Shown: positions 7,856-16,870 of the stretch, in pieces
Layout: each line of letters opens with the position of its first letter
Numbering within the stretch: position 1 is the first letter of the stretch
NCBI GenBank assembly: GCA_016782825.1
Contig: JADHXT010000010.1
Location: forward strand, 1-23,470
DNA length: 23,470 bases
Direction: 5' to 3'
Origin: Candidatus Brocadiia bacterium
GTDB lineage: Bacteria; Planctomycetota; PUPC01; DSUN01
Notes under the pieces: model-generated
Seen by the model: only the letters and a program-made list of their open reading frames with translations
What the model was told of the DNA's origin: nothing
The model's database searches: none
Position numbers and translations under genes: made by a program

Positions 7856-8743
7856 GTGCCCCCACGCAAAGAACGCACGATCGACCGCCGCACCGTCGGC
7901 AAGATCAGCCGGCTCCAGCTCCGCGCCCGCTCCGCCGTCGAAGGCTACTACACCGGCATCCACAAGAGCCCCTACCACGGCTTCAACGTCGAGTTTGCCG
8001 AATACCGCGAATACTCCCCCGGCGACGACCTGCGCTACCTCGACTGGCGCGTCCTCGCCAAGACCAACCACATGTTCATCAAGCAGTTCGAGGCCGAGAC
8101 CAACCTGAGCTGCTACATCCTGCTCGACGCCAGCGGGTCCATGGACTTCTCGACGGCCGGCGAGACGCGGCTGGACTATGCCTGCGGCCTCGCGGCGTCG
8201 CTCTCGCTGCTCATGCTCCGCCAGGGCGACCAAGCCGGGCTCGTGGTGTTCGACAACGCCGTCCGCAGCTTCATCCCCCCGCGGGGCAACGCACGCCACT
8301 TCGGCGCCATCGTGGATGCCCTCGAACGGGTGAAGCCCGGCAACGACACCCACATCGGCGCCGTGCTCCACGAGATCGCCGAGCGGGTGCGCCGCCGCAG
8401 CATGGTGATCGTCATCAGCGACTTCTTCGACGACGTGGACGCGCTGCTCAACGGGCTGCAACACTTCCGCCACCGCCGCCACGAGGTGATCGTCCTGCAA
8501 CTGCTCGACGACGCCGAGGTCGACTTCCCCTACGACCGCATCACCCTCTTCGAGGGCATGGAGCGCGGCGAGGAGGTGGTGGTGGACCCCCGCATCGTGG
8601 CCGAGGGCTACCGCGCGCGGCTCCGCCAACACCTCGAATCACTGCGGCGGGGCTGCACCGAGAAGAACATCGACTACGAGCGGATGCAGCTCTCCGAGCC
8701 GTTCGACAAGGCCCTGACCGCCTACCTGGGGCGGCGCAGATAA
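7856..8743 (+). CDS. DUF58 domain protein (VWA-like MoxR partner)
   Basis: The 295-residue protein carries the DUF58 hallmark YREYSPGDDLRYLDW (about 50-64) and a VWA-like fold with an intact metal-ion-dependent adhesion motif, DASGS, at 91-95. It lacks the N-terminal membrane segments of longer DUF58 proteins, so it should be a cytoplasmic partner or substrate of MoxR. The GTG start has GAGGAG five bases upstream. The next gene starts 13 bases after its stop. Family assignment is firm; molecular function is not established for the family as a whole. Confidence 0.93.
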   Translation: MPPRKERTIDRRTVGKISRLQLRARSAVEGYYTGIHKSPYHGFNVEFAEYREYSPGDDLRYLDWRVLAKTNHMFIKQFEAETNLSCYILLDASGSMDFSTAGETRLDYACGLAASLSLLMLRQGDQAGLVVFDNAVRSFIPPRGNARHFGAIVDALERVKPGNDTHIGAVLHEIAERVRRRSMVIVISDFFDDVDALLNGLQHFRHRRHEVIVLQLLDDAEVDFPYDRITLFEGMERGEEVVVDPRIVAEGYRARLRQHLESLRRGCTEKNIDYERMQLSEPFDKALTAYLGRRR

Positions 8744-8756
8744 CCGCAGGCTGCCG

Positions 8757-10952
8757 ATGCACCGATACTTCCTCCATCCCGAATATCTCTGGCTCGCGCC
8801 GCTCGTGGCGCTGCCCATCATCATCCACCTGCTGAACCGCATCCGGTATCGGCGGGTGCGCTGGGCGGCCATCGAGTTTCTGCTCACCACCGAGCGGCGG
8901 GCCGTGCGGCGGGCCCGGCTGCAGCAGCTTCTGCTGATGGCGCTGCGCATGCTGCTGCTGGCGGCGGCGCTGGGCGCCCTGCTTCAGCCGCGGTTCCGCG
9001 GCACGTTGGCCACGCTGCTGGGCGGCAGCCGGCAGGTGGCCGTGCTGCTCGACGCATCGGCCAGCATGAGCGCCACGGGCGCCGGCGGCTCGGCCTTCGA
9101 GCGCGGCAAGCGCGTGGCCGCCGAAACGCTCCGCGGCCTGCCCCGCGCCGCGCGCGCCACCAGCGGCGCCTTCGCCCGCAGCTACCGCTCGCCCTTCCGC
9201 CAGCCGCTCCAGGACCGCGACGCCGTCGTCTCCGTCCTCGAGGATGCCCGGCGCACCGGCGGACGCTGCGACGTGCCCCGCGCGCTCCGCGCCGCCGCCG
9301 AATCGCTCGAACGCGGCGGCGGCGGCGGCACGCTGTGGCTCCTCACCGACCTCCAGGCCAGCGGCTGGCGGGCCGACCAGCCCGGCGAGTGGGAGCAGGC
9401 CCGCGACGCCCTCGCGCGCGCCGGCAAGCCGCAGGTGGTGATCACCGACCTGAGCCCCCACGTGGAGAGCAACCTCTCGATTGCCGACGTGCGCGTCTCG
9501 CCCGCCGTGCTCGTGGCCGGCGACGCGCCGAAGCTCACCGCCACCGTCGAGCTGCGCGGCGCCGCCGACACGGGCGCCGTGGCCAACGTGGGGCTCTTCC
9601 TCGACGGCCGCCGCATCGACGCGCGCTCCCACGAGTTCCGCGAGCCCGGCAAGGCCGACGTGGTGTTCCGCCTGCCGCCGCTCAAGACGGGCGTCACCGC
9701 CGGACACCTGCAACTGAACACCGACGCGCTGCCGGCCGACGACCGCTTCCACTTCCTCCTCCGCACGGCGCCCGAGCTGCCCGTGCTGCTCGTGGACGGA
9801 GCGCCGTCGTCCACGTCGCTCGATGGCGCAGCCGACTTCGTGGCCATGGCCCTGCGTCCGCCCGAGGGCGGCCTGGCCGGCCGCTCCGTGCTCAGCACCA
9901 AGACGATCCGCGCCGGCGAGCTGAGCGGCACCGAGCTGGCCGGCCAGGTGGCCGTGGTGCTGGCCGACGTGCCGCGCCTCGAGCCCGAGGCCCTCGAACG
10001 GCTCCGCGGCTACGTGGAGGCCGGCGGCCTGCTCATCGTCTTCCCCGGCGCCCACACCGACGTGGCCGCGTGGCACGACGCCAAGCTGCCCGACCTGCCC
10101 ATCAAGACGAGCGTGCTCGCCAGTGAGGGCAAGCGCATCAGGCTCGGCGCCGTGCAGCCCACGAGCCCCATCGTGGCCACGCTGCCAGCCGAGGGACTCG
10201 ACCGCGTGCTCATCTCGCGCCTCTTCCGCTTCGACACGGCCGGGCGGCCCGCCGACGTGCTCATCCACACTGAGCAGGGCGACCCGTTCCTCGTGCGGCT
10301 CCAGGCCGGCAGGGGCAAGGTCTACGTGTTTGCCGTCTCGGCCCAGGCCGACTTCTCCACGCTGCCCTTCACGCCGCCATTCCTCCTCACGCTCCATCGC
10401 GCGATGGACAGCCACCTGGTGGAGGCCTCGGCACCGCTCGCACTGCCCGTCTTCTCCGAGCTCAAGCTCTCGCTCCCCCCGGGCACGCACCGGATGCTCA
10501 CGCCCCACCCCGACCCCGACCTCCGGACCGTGCCGCTCATGCAGCCGCAGGGCGGTGATGTGGTGTTTGATGGTACGGACTTCCCCGGCATCTACCGCCT
10601 GGTGGCCGGCGACGCCGTGCCCGAGGGCCCCACCATGGCGCCGGCTGTAGCGGCACTCAACGTGCCGGCCGAAGAGTCTGAGCTGGAGCGCATCGAGCCC
10701 ACCACCATCGCCGGCCTGCTGCCCGACGTCGCGGTGAGCTTCGTGCGCGCCGACGACGGGACTGCGTCCGGCACAAGTGCCACGCTGGCACAGAGCGGCG
10801 GGCAGGAGACGGCCACGTCGAGCTTCCCGCTGGCCGCGCTCGCCCTGGCCTTCCTGGTGGGCGAGGTGCTCCTGGGCTGGTCCATCGGCCGCGGGGGGAG
10901 CAGGGGCCTCACGCAGAGTCGCCAAGACGCCAAGCAAGAGGGGGGCACCTAG
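8757..10952 (+). CDS. BatA-like membrane protein with VWA and GATase-like domains
   Basis: The 731-residue protein starts with the BatA-type N-terminal membrane region. FLHPEYLWLAPLVALPIIIH gives the first membrane segment (about 8-26), RYRRVRWAAIEFL follows, and a second segment spans about 58-77. A VWA-like domain follows with DASAS at 99-103. Next come an Ig/CARDB-like beta region (about 239-335) and a class I glutamine-amidotransferase-like region (about 340-590, with LERLRGYVEAGGLLIVFPG). A last membrane helix lies at about 690-712, before a basic polar tail. I see no catalytic Cys-His-Glu triad in the GATase-like part. By homology it should sit in the inner membrane with its VWA domain controlled by MoxR. 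The ribosome binding site is weak; coupling to the preceding gene is likely. Confidence 0.88.
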   Translation: MHRYFLHPEYLWLAPLVALPIIIHLLNRIRYRRVRWAAIEFLLTTERRAVRRARLQQLLLMALRMLLLAAALGALLQPRFRGTLATLLGGSRQVAVLLDASASMSATGAGGSAFERGKRVAAETLRGLPRAARATSGAFARSYRSPFRQPLQDRDAVVSVLEDARRTGGRCDVPRALRAAAESLERGGGGGTLWLLTDLQASGWRADQPGEWEQARDALARAGKPQVVITDLSPHVESNLSIADVRVSPAVLVAGDAPKLTATVELRGAADTGAVANVGLFLDGRRIDARSHEFREPGKADVVFRLPPLKTGVTAGHLQLNTDALPADDRFHFLLRTAPELPVLLVDGAPSSTSLDGAADFVAMALRPPEGGLAGRSVLSTKTIRAGELSGTELAGQVAVVLADVPRLEPEALERLRGYVEAGGLLIVFPGAHTDVAAWHDAKLPDLPIKTSVLASEGKRIRLGAVQPTSPIVATLPAEGLDRVLISRLFRFDTAGRPADVLIHTEQGDPFLVRLQAGRGKVYVFAVSAQADFSTLPFTPPFLLTLHRAMDSHLVEASAPLALPVFSELKLSLPPGTHRMLTPHPDPDLRTVPLMQPQGGDVVFDGTDFPGIYRLVAGDAVPEGPTMAPAVAALNVPAEESELERIEPTTIAGLLPDVAVSFVRADDGTASGTSATLAQSGGQETATSSFPLAALALAFLVGEVLLGWSIGRGGSRGLTQSRQDAKQEGGT

Positions 10953-10956
10953 GCTA

Positions 10957-13311
10957 GTGGACACGACGAAGCTCATCTTCGACTGCCCTCTGCCGCCGTG
11001 GCTGGTCGGCGTGGCGGCGGCCCTGGTGCTCGCCGTGGTCGTCGTGTTTGTCCGCCGCGACGCGGGGCACCTGCGCGCGCTTGTCCGCCGCACCATCCTG
11101 GGCTTGGCCATCGTGGCCACCCTCCTGCTCGTGGGCCTGCTGGTGAGCCCCAAGCTCATCCGCACGTGGCTCGACCCCCACAAGCCGCTGTGCAGCATCC
11201 TGGTGGACGGCTCGCGCAGCATGGCCGAGCCCGACACCTACCGCGACGACGTGGCCCACTGGATCGTCGAGAAGCAGACGGGTGAAGTCGCGCGTGTACG
11301 GGGCACGAATGTGCCTGCGCCGGCCCCGCAGAAGCTCACCCGGGACGAGCTGGTGCGCCTGCTGCTCAAGCCGGGGCCGCAGAGCGCGATCGCCGGCCTC
11401 GCCGAGAGCTTCGACCTCACCGGCTGGCGCTTCGCCGCCGAGACGGTGGCGCTCTCCTTCGGCGCCGACGCACCGTCGTTTGCCATCGATCCCGAGGGCT
11501 ACGCCACCGCGCTCGGCGAGGCACTCGACCAGGCCCGCCGCCCCGTGGGCGATGCCCGGCCGCGAGCCATCGTGCTGGTGAGTGACGGCGCCTGGAACGC
11601 CGGCCGCGACCCGTCCGAGATCGCCCGCATGCTCGGCGGCCTTGGCGTGCCCGTCTTCGTCGTGGGCATCGGCAACCCCAGCCCGCCGCGCGACGCCGCC
11701 GTGGCCGCGCTCCGCGGCCCCGAGAGCGCGCACCTGGGCGACGAGGTGCTGCTGTCGGCCGACGTGGCCGCCACGGGCATGGGCGCCGCCCGCCTGCCGG
11801 TGCGCCTCGTGAGCGGCGGCGAGGTGGTGGCCGAGAAGTTCGCCGTCGTCCTCCCCACGGGCCAGCCGGTGAAGGTGGAGTTCTCCTTCGTGCCCGATTC
11901 GCCGGGCCGCCGCACGTTCCGCGTGGTGGTGCCCAAGCAGGCGGGCGAGGAAAACGAGAGCAACAACGCCGCCAGCGTGGCCATCGACGTGACCGAGCGC
12001 AAGATCCGCGCCCTGCTGGTGGACGGCAAGCCGCGATGGGAGTTCCGCTTCCTCCGCAACGTGTGCGAGCGCGACCCCGCCGTGGAACTCACCACCTACC
12101 TGCTGCGCGATGACATTAAGAAAGGGGCGCTCCACGCGCCCACCGCCGGGCCGGGCTACCTCAAGGCGCTGCCCGTCGAGGCGAAGGACCTGCTGGAGTA
12201 CGACCTGGTGATCCTGGGCGACGTGCCGCGCGAGGGCCTGCCCGACAAGTTCCTCGAGCTGCTGGCCGCGCGCGTCAAGGAGCACGGCGGGGCGCTCGTG
12301 GTGGTGGCGGGCCGGCGGCGCGCGTACCGCGGCCTGGTGGGCACGCCCGTGGCCGACGTGCTGCCGGTGGTGCTCGGGGGCGGGGCCGAGCTGGCGGGCC
12401 GCGGCGGGGCGCCCTTCGGCATCGAGGTGACCCAGGAGGGCGCGAGCCACCTGGTGACCCGCCTCGCCTCGGACATCGAGGAGAACGAAACCCTGTGGTC
12501 GAGCCTGCCCAAGGTGCGGTGGTCGGCCGACGTGGGCGGCCTGGCCCGTGGCGCCACGGCGCTGCTCGTGCATCCCTACCGGCTGGCCGGAGCCACCAAG
12601 CTGCCGCTCCTGGCCATCCAGCGCGTGGGCACGGGCAAGGTGATGTGGCTGGGCATCGAGGGCACGTGGCGGTGGCGCAAGGAAGTGGGCGACAAGTACC
12701 ACTACCGCTTCTGGGCGCAGGCCATGCGGTGGCTCATCAAGAAGCAGTTTTCCTCATCCCAAGGCGACCCGCGGGCGCGTCTGTCGCTCGACCGCGCGAA
12801 GTGCGAGCTCGGCGAGTCGGTCGAGATCGAGGCCTACTGCCTCGGCCCCGGCGGCTTCCCGCTCGAAAACGCCCGCGTGTGGGTGCGCATCGAGCGCGCG
12901 GGCGGCCAGTCGCGCCGCCTGGCGATGGAGGCCAAGAAGGGCGGCTGGGGCATCTACCGGGCGCTCTTCAAGCCCACCCAACCCGGCACCCACACCGTGC
13001 GGCCCATCGTGAGCGTATACGGCGGCGAGCCGCTCGACAGCGTGGCCACCTTCACCGCCGTGCGCCCCGACCTCGAAAAGAAGTTTCTCGCGCAGGACGT
13101 AAACACCCTCTCGGCTATTGCACAAGCGAGCGGGGGGAAGTATCTTAGAGTAGAGGAGAGCGACCAGCTGCCGTCGTTGCTGGCGGCCAAGATCGAGCGG
13201 CGCGTGCTCAAGGCCGAGGTCTCTCCCTGCCGTCACTGGCTCTACTACACGGCGCTCGCCCTGGTGCTGGGCGCCGCGTGGCTCATCCGCAAGAGGAGTG
13301 GGCTCGCATGA
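10957..13311 (+). CDS. Second membrane VWA/CARDB/GATase-like protein
   Basis: The 784-residue protein has the same plan as its upstream neighbour. Two N-terminal membrane helices (about 14-32 and 45-63) are followed by a VWA-like domain with VDGSRSM (83-89), a CARDB-like beta domain (about 240-348), a GATase-like domain (about 350-590, with LLAARVKEHGGALVVVAG), a beta region and a C-terminal membrane helix (about 762-779). The two are probably ancient paralogues or a heteromeric pair. The GTG at 10957 is the first in-frame start after the neighbour's stop, four bases away; the ribosome binding site is imprecise. Its last codon overlaps the next start as ATGA. Function is inferred from context only. 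Confidence 0.85.
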   Translation: MDTTKLIFDCPLPPWLVGVAAALVLAVVVVFVRRDAGHLRALVRRTILGLAIVATLLLVGLLVSPKLIRTWLDPHKPLCSILVDGSRSMAEPDTYRDDVAHWIVEKQTGEVARVRGTNVPAPAPQKLTRDELVRLLLKPGPQSAIAGLAESFDLTGWRFAAETVALSFGADAPSFAIDPEGYATALGEALDQARRPVGDARPRAIVLVSDGAWNAGRDPSEIARMLGGLGVPVFVVGIGNPSPPRDAAVAALRGPESAHLGDEVLLSADVAATGMGAARLPVRLVSGGEVVAEKFAVVLPTGQPVKVEFSFVPDSPGRRTFRVVVPKQAGEENESNNAASVAIDVTERKIRALLVDGKPRWEFRFLRNVCERDPAVELTTYLLRDDIKKGALHAPTAGPGYLKALPVEAKDLLEYDLVILGDVPREGLPDKFLELLAARVKEHGGALVVVAGRRRAYRGLVGTPVADVLPVVLGGGAELAGRGGAPFGIEVTQEGASHLVTRLASDIEENETLWSSLPKVRWSADVGGLARGATALLVHPYRLAGATKLPLLAIQRVGTGKVMWLGIEGTWRWRKEVGDKYHYRFWAQAMRWLIKKQFSSSQGDPRARLSLDRAKCELGESVEIEAYCLGPGGFPLENARVWVRIERAGGQSRRLAMEAKKGGWGIYRALFKPTQPGTHTVRPIVSVYGGEPLDSVATFTAVRPDLEKKFLAQDVNTLSAIAQASGGKYLRVEESDQLPSLLAAKIERRVLKAEVSPCRHWLYYTALALVLGAAWLIRKRSGLA

Positions 13312-16300
13312 GTGCTCCACGAAAGCCCCGTCTGCCTCGCGTGCTGCGCGACGCGATCGACCGCTATCGCCGTCGCTGGCGCGCCGTCCACGCGGAAACC
13401 GGCCTGTTCGCCACCTTCGTCGTCCTGGCGGCCACGGTGGGCGCCGCGGTGGCCGCGGACCGGCTGCTGCGCCTGTCGCCCACGCTGCGCGCGATCGCGC
13501 TCGGCGTCATCGCCGTGGCGGCGGTGGTGTGCCTCGTGCGGTGGGTGCTGTGGCCCGCGCTCCGGCGCATGGGCGACCGCGACGCGGCCGCGCGCCTGGG
13601 CCACCACTATCCCAAGGTGGAAGAAGACCTGGTGAGCGCCGTGGAGCTCAGCGCCGACGAGGCCGAGGAGCAGGGCATCTCCGTGGGCCTCATCCGCTCG
13701 GCCCTCCACAAGATCGCCGGCCGCGCCCAGGGGGTGGACTACCGCCGCGCCGTGTCCCTGCGACCCCTGCTCAAGGCGGGCGGCGTGCTGCTCGTCATCG
13801 CCGGCGTCCTCGCGGGCGCCTACCTGCTGCGCCCCGAAGCCATCCGCAACGCGCTCCTGCGCCTGGTGAGCCCCAGCGAGGAGTTCTTCTCCTACACCAA
13901 GCTTCAGGTGGCGCCGGGCGACCGCGTGGTGCGCATCGGCGACGAGGTGGAGATCGTGGCCACCACCACGGGCCGCAAGGCCGAGGTGGCCCGCCTCTAC
14001 GGCCGCAAGAACGACGCTAAGGAAGCCGCCGACCGCGTGTTCGTGCGCCTCGAATGCCACGACGGCGTGGCACGCTGGCCGAGCGGCCCGCTGTTCAAGA
14101 GCCTTCAGTATCGCGTGTCGGCCGGCGACGCCATCTCCGCCTGGCACCACGTGCGCGTCGTGCCGCCTCCCTCTCTCACCGGCAAGGGCGCCGTGCTCCG
14201 CGCGCCCGACTACGCCGGCGGCCGCATCACCACGATCGACAAGCTCGAGGGGCAGCTCCAGGTGGTGGGCGGCACCCAGGTGACCCTCCGGGCCACGCCC
14301 GCCACGCGCGGCGCCGACCCCGAGTTTCGCTGCACCGGCGAGCTGCGTGCCGGCGACCGGGTGTGGCCCCTCGCCGCCGACGAGGTGGGCGTGCTCGTGT
14401 CTCAGCCCTTCGTGCCTGAGGCCACGGGCGAGTACATCATCGCGCTCACCGACGGCTTCGGCCTGAGCAACCGCACGCCCGAGGGCCTGTTGTCTATAAA
14501 AGTCACGCCCGACCGCGTGCCCGTGGTGAGCATCAGCAAGCCCGGCCGCGACCTGCTGGTGCTCGCGGCCGAGTCGGTGCCCGTCGTCGTCGAGGCCCAC
14601 GATGAGTTCGGCCTCCGCGACGTGGTGATCCGCTACCGCGTGACGAAGAACAAGGAAGGCGGCGGCACGCCCGGCCGCTGGCAGGAGATCGCCCTCAGCC
14701 CCGGTGGCCCCGACGTGGCCGACGTGACCGAGGAGACCCAGCTCAACGTCGAAGACCTCGGCCTCGCCGCAGGCGACATGCTCGAATACAGCGCCCGAGC
14801 CAGCGACTACGCCGACGAGGCCATCCTCCGCCGCGGCTACTCGCCCGCCTACCGCATCACCGTGCTCAGCGACATGGAGCACCTGGAGCACATGCTCGGC
14901 AAGCTCAAGGACGTGCAGCTCGAGCTGCGCCGCCGCGCCGCCGTGCAGAAGGCGCAGGCAGGCCGCGCCGGCAGCCTCGCCGACAAGGCCGGCGACGCCG
15001 AGGCCAAGGAAGGCGCCCGCGAAGCCCAGCAGCGCGAACTCGAGGAAACGCGCGCCACCGAACACCTCGCCCGCAAGCTCGAACGCCTCGTGCCCGAGCT
15101 CGCCCGCAACCCCTCCACGCCCACCGACATGCTCTCGCAGATGGAGCGCCTCGGCCGCGGCATCCGCTCCGTGGCACGCGACCCCATGACGAAGGCCGCC
15201 GACGAGTTCGCCCGCGCCGCCGAGGGCAAAGGCCAGCAAGGCGAGGGCCAGAAGGGCGAAGGGCAGAAGGGCGAGGGCCAGCAAGGACAGCCGCAGCAAG
15301 GGCAGCAAGGCCAGCAGGGGCAGCGATCCCCGCTCCGCATGGCCCAGGAAATGACCAACGAGGCCTCGCGCCGCCTCGAACAGCTCGCCCAGCTCGCCGA
15401 GCGCATGCAGCGGCGCACCATCCTCGAGAAGCTCGCCGACGAGGCCGAGGCCCTGGCCGCCCGCCAGCGCGAGATCAAGGACAACCTGGTGCCTCTTGCC
15501 GTCGAGACCGCCGGCAGCGACGCGAAGGAACTCACCAAGGAGCAGAAGCAGGGCCTGGCGCGCATCGCCACCTTCCAGCGCTCCATCCGCGACGGCGTCG
15601 ACGCCCTGGCCGAGGGCATCGAGAAAGCCGCCGCCACCCTGGCCTTCACCAACGCCAACGACGCGGCCACCGCCGAACAGGCAGGCGACAAGCTCGACGA
15701 CGACAAGGTGGCCGACCGGGTCGCCGAGATCACCCAGCGCCTCGAAGACAACGTCCTCTTCTCGCAGCTCCCCGTGCAGGAAGGCGTCGCCCAGTCGCTC
15801 CAGGACGTGGCCCAGATTCTCCGCAAGGGCATCGGCGCCGAGGAGATGGACGCCATCGCCAAGGAGCTCGACGAGTTCATCCGCCGCCAGAAGGCCATCA
15901 ACGGCGCCATCGATTCGGCCATCAAGGCCACCGAGAAGGCCAGTGTACGCCCTGCGCAGCAGCCCGCCGAGCTCGGCAGCGACCAGGCCGGCCTCCAGCG
16001 CGACGTAAGCGAGCAGGCCAGCGCTCTCCACTGGCTCGCCCGCGAGATCGAGCTCTTCCGCTCCGAGACGGCCGACAAGCTCGACGCCGCCGCCACCGAG
16101 ATGGGCCTCGGCACGGCCGACCTCTACGCCAAGGCCTTGCCCGAGGGCCTCGAACACGGCAAGAAAGCCCTCGCCCTGCTCGAGGACGCGCGAGAGAAGT
16201 TCGACGCCGAGCGCCAGCAGATGCAGCAGGCCGCCCTCACGGCCCAGATGATCCAGGCCATGCTGCTCTTCCAGCGGGTGTTCCTCGGCCAGAAGCGGGT

Positions 16301-16847
16301 GAACACCGGCACCGTGAAGGCCGACACGCTCCGCCTGCGCGACGACGAGCGCTTCGGCGACCGCGCCGTTGGCCTCTCCAAGAACCAGAGCAAGGTGCGG
16401 GTGGACGCCAAGAAGCTCCAAAAGCTCATCGCCCGCTTCCGCCAGGCCGCCGCCCTCGTGGGCAAGGCGGCCGACAAGATGACCGTGAGCCGCATCGCCC
16501 TCGGCGCCGGCGACACCGGCACCGACACGCGCCAGGTGCAGCGCATGATCCTCGCCCTGCTCGAGAAGCTCATCGGGCAGCCGGGGATGAGTGCCGCGGG
16601 GCTGGCCGGCATGCGGGGCCAGTCCATGATGCAGATGATGGGCGGCTCGTCCGGCGGCTTCGCCGGCGGCACCAACAGCCCCCTCATGCCCGCTACCCTG
16701 GGCGAGGCCAAGGACGAGACCTGGCGCAAGATCCGCTCGCGCTTCGACGAGCAGCTCGGCGCCGCATTCGAAGGCCGCGTGCCCGCCAAGTATCGCGGCC
16801 TGCTCAACGCCTACTTCGACCGCCTTCGCAAGGAGCCGGTGCGCTGA
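13308..16847 (+). CDS. Large DUF4175-like membrane and coiled-coil protein
   Basis: At 1179 residues this is the largest protein in the window. Three N-terminal membrane helices (about 33-50, 62-83 and 157-173) precede a beta-rich extracytoplasmic region (about 195-525). A long, charged, helical and probably coiled-coil region follows (about 530-1060). It is interrupted at 642-672 by a Gln/Gly/Glu/Lys-rich linker built on GQ-rich units. The C-terminal part is Met/Gly-rich (MMQMMGGSSGGFAGG) before a short conserved-looking helix. The layout fits DUF4175-type proteins found beside MoxR/VWA genes in PVC bacteria and Alphaproteobacteria. It starts at ATGA overlapping the previous stop, with AGGAG nine bases upstream. 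A structural or tethering role in the envelope is likely but unproven. Confidence 0.82.
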   Translation: MSAPRKPRLPRVLRDAIDRYRRRWRAVHAETGLFATFVVLAATVGAAVAADRLLRLSPTLRAIALGVIAVAAVVCLVRWVLWPALRRMGDRDAAARLGHHYPKVEEDLVSAVELSADEAEEQGISVGLIRSALHKIAGRAQGVDYRRAVSLRPLLKAGGVLLVIAGVLAGAYLLRPEAIRNALLRLVSPSEEFFSYTKLQVAPGDRVVRIGDEVEIVATTTGRKAEVARLYGRKNDAKEAADRVFVRLECHDGVARWPSGPLFKSLQYRVSAGDAISAWHHVRVVPPPSLTGKGAVLRAPDYAGGRITTIDKLEGQLQVVGGTQVTLRATPATRGADPEFRCTGELRAGDRVWPLAADEVGVLVSQPFVPEATGEYIIALTDGFGLSNRTPEGLLSIKVTPDRVPVVSISKPGRDLLVLAAESVPVVVEAHDEFGLRDVVIRYRVTKNKEGGGTPGRWQEIALSPGGPDVADVTEETQLNVEDLGLAAGDMLEYSARASDYADEAILRRGYSPAYRITVLSDMEHLEHMLGKLKDVQLELRRRAAVQKAQAGRAGSLADKAGDAEAKEGAREAQQRELEETRATEHLARKLERLVPELARNPSTPTDMLSQMERLGRGIRSVARDPMTKAADEFARAAEGKGQQGEGQKGEGQKGEGQQGQPQQGQQGQQGQRSPLRMAQEMTNEASRRLEQLAQLAERMQRRTILEKLADEAEALAARQREIKDNLVPLAVETAGSDAKELTKEQKQGLARIATFQRSIRDGVDALAEGIEKAAATLAFTNANDAATAEQAGDKLDDDKVADRVAEITQRLEDNVLFSQLPVQEGVAQSLQDVAQILRKGIGAEEMDAIAKELDEFIRRQKAINGAIDSAIKATEKASVRPAQQPAELGSDQAGLQRDVSEQASALHWLAREIELFRSETADKLDAAATEMGLGTADLYAKALPEGLEHGKKALALLEDAREKFDAERQQMQQAALTAQMIQAMLLFQRVFLGQKRVNTGTVKADTLRLRDDERFGDRAVGLSKNQSKVRVDAKKLQKLIARFRQAAALVGKAADKMTVSRIALGAGDTGTDTRQVQRMILALLEKLIGQPGMSAAGLAGMRGQSMMQMMGGSSGGFAGGTNSPLMPATLGEAKDETWRKIRSRFDEQLGAAFEGRVPAKYRGLLNAYFDRLRKEPVR
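15231..15323 (+). repeat. In-frame Gln/Gly-rich repeat within the DUF4175-like gene
   Basis: About 93 bases encode 31 residues made almost only of Gln, Gly, Glu and Lys in units such as GEGQKGEGQKGEGQQGQ. Similar DNA units follow each other (for example GGCCAGAAGGGCGA-type strings). It is a flexible linker between two helical regions and a candidate for length variation between strains. Confidence 0.85.
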
Positions 16848-16870
16848 CCCGCCCCGAAAGGGCCACGCTC

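Noticed and set aside
8541..11237. Minus-strand open frame of 898 codons antisense to the VWA genes
   Set aside because: Lies across two convincing plus-strand genes and their junction, and has Arg/Gly/Ala-rich composition without motifs.
13245..16421. Minus-strand open frame of 1058 codons antisense to the DUF4175-like gene
   Set aside because: Length reflects third-position GC bias on the coding strand; no ribosome binding site or domain seen.
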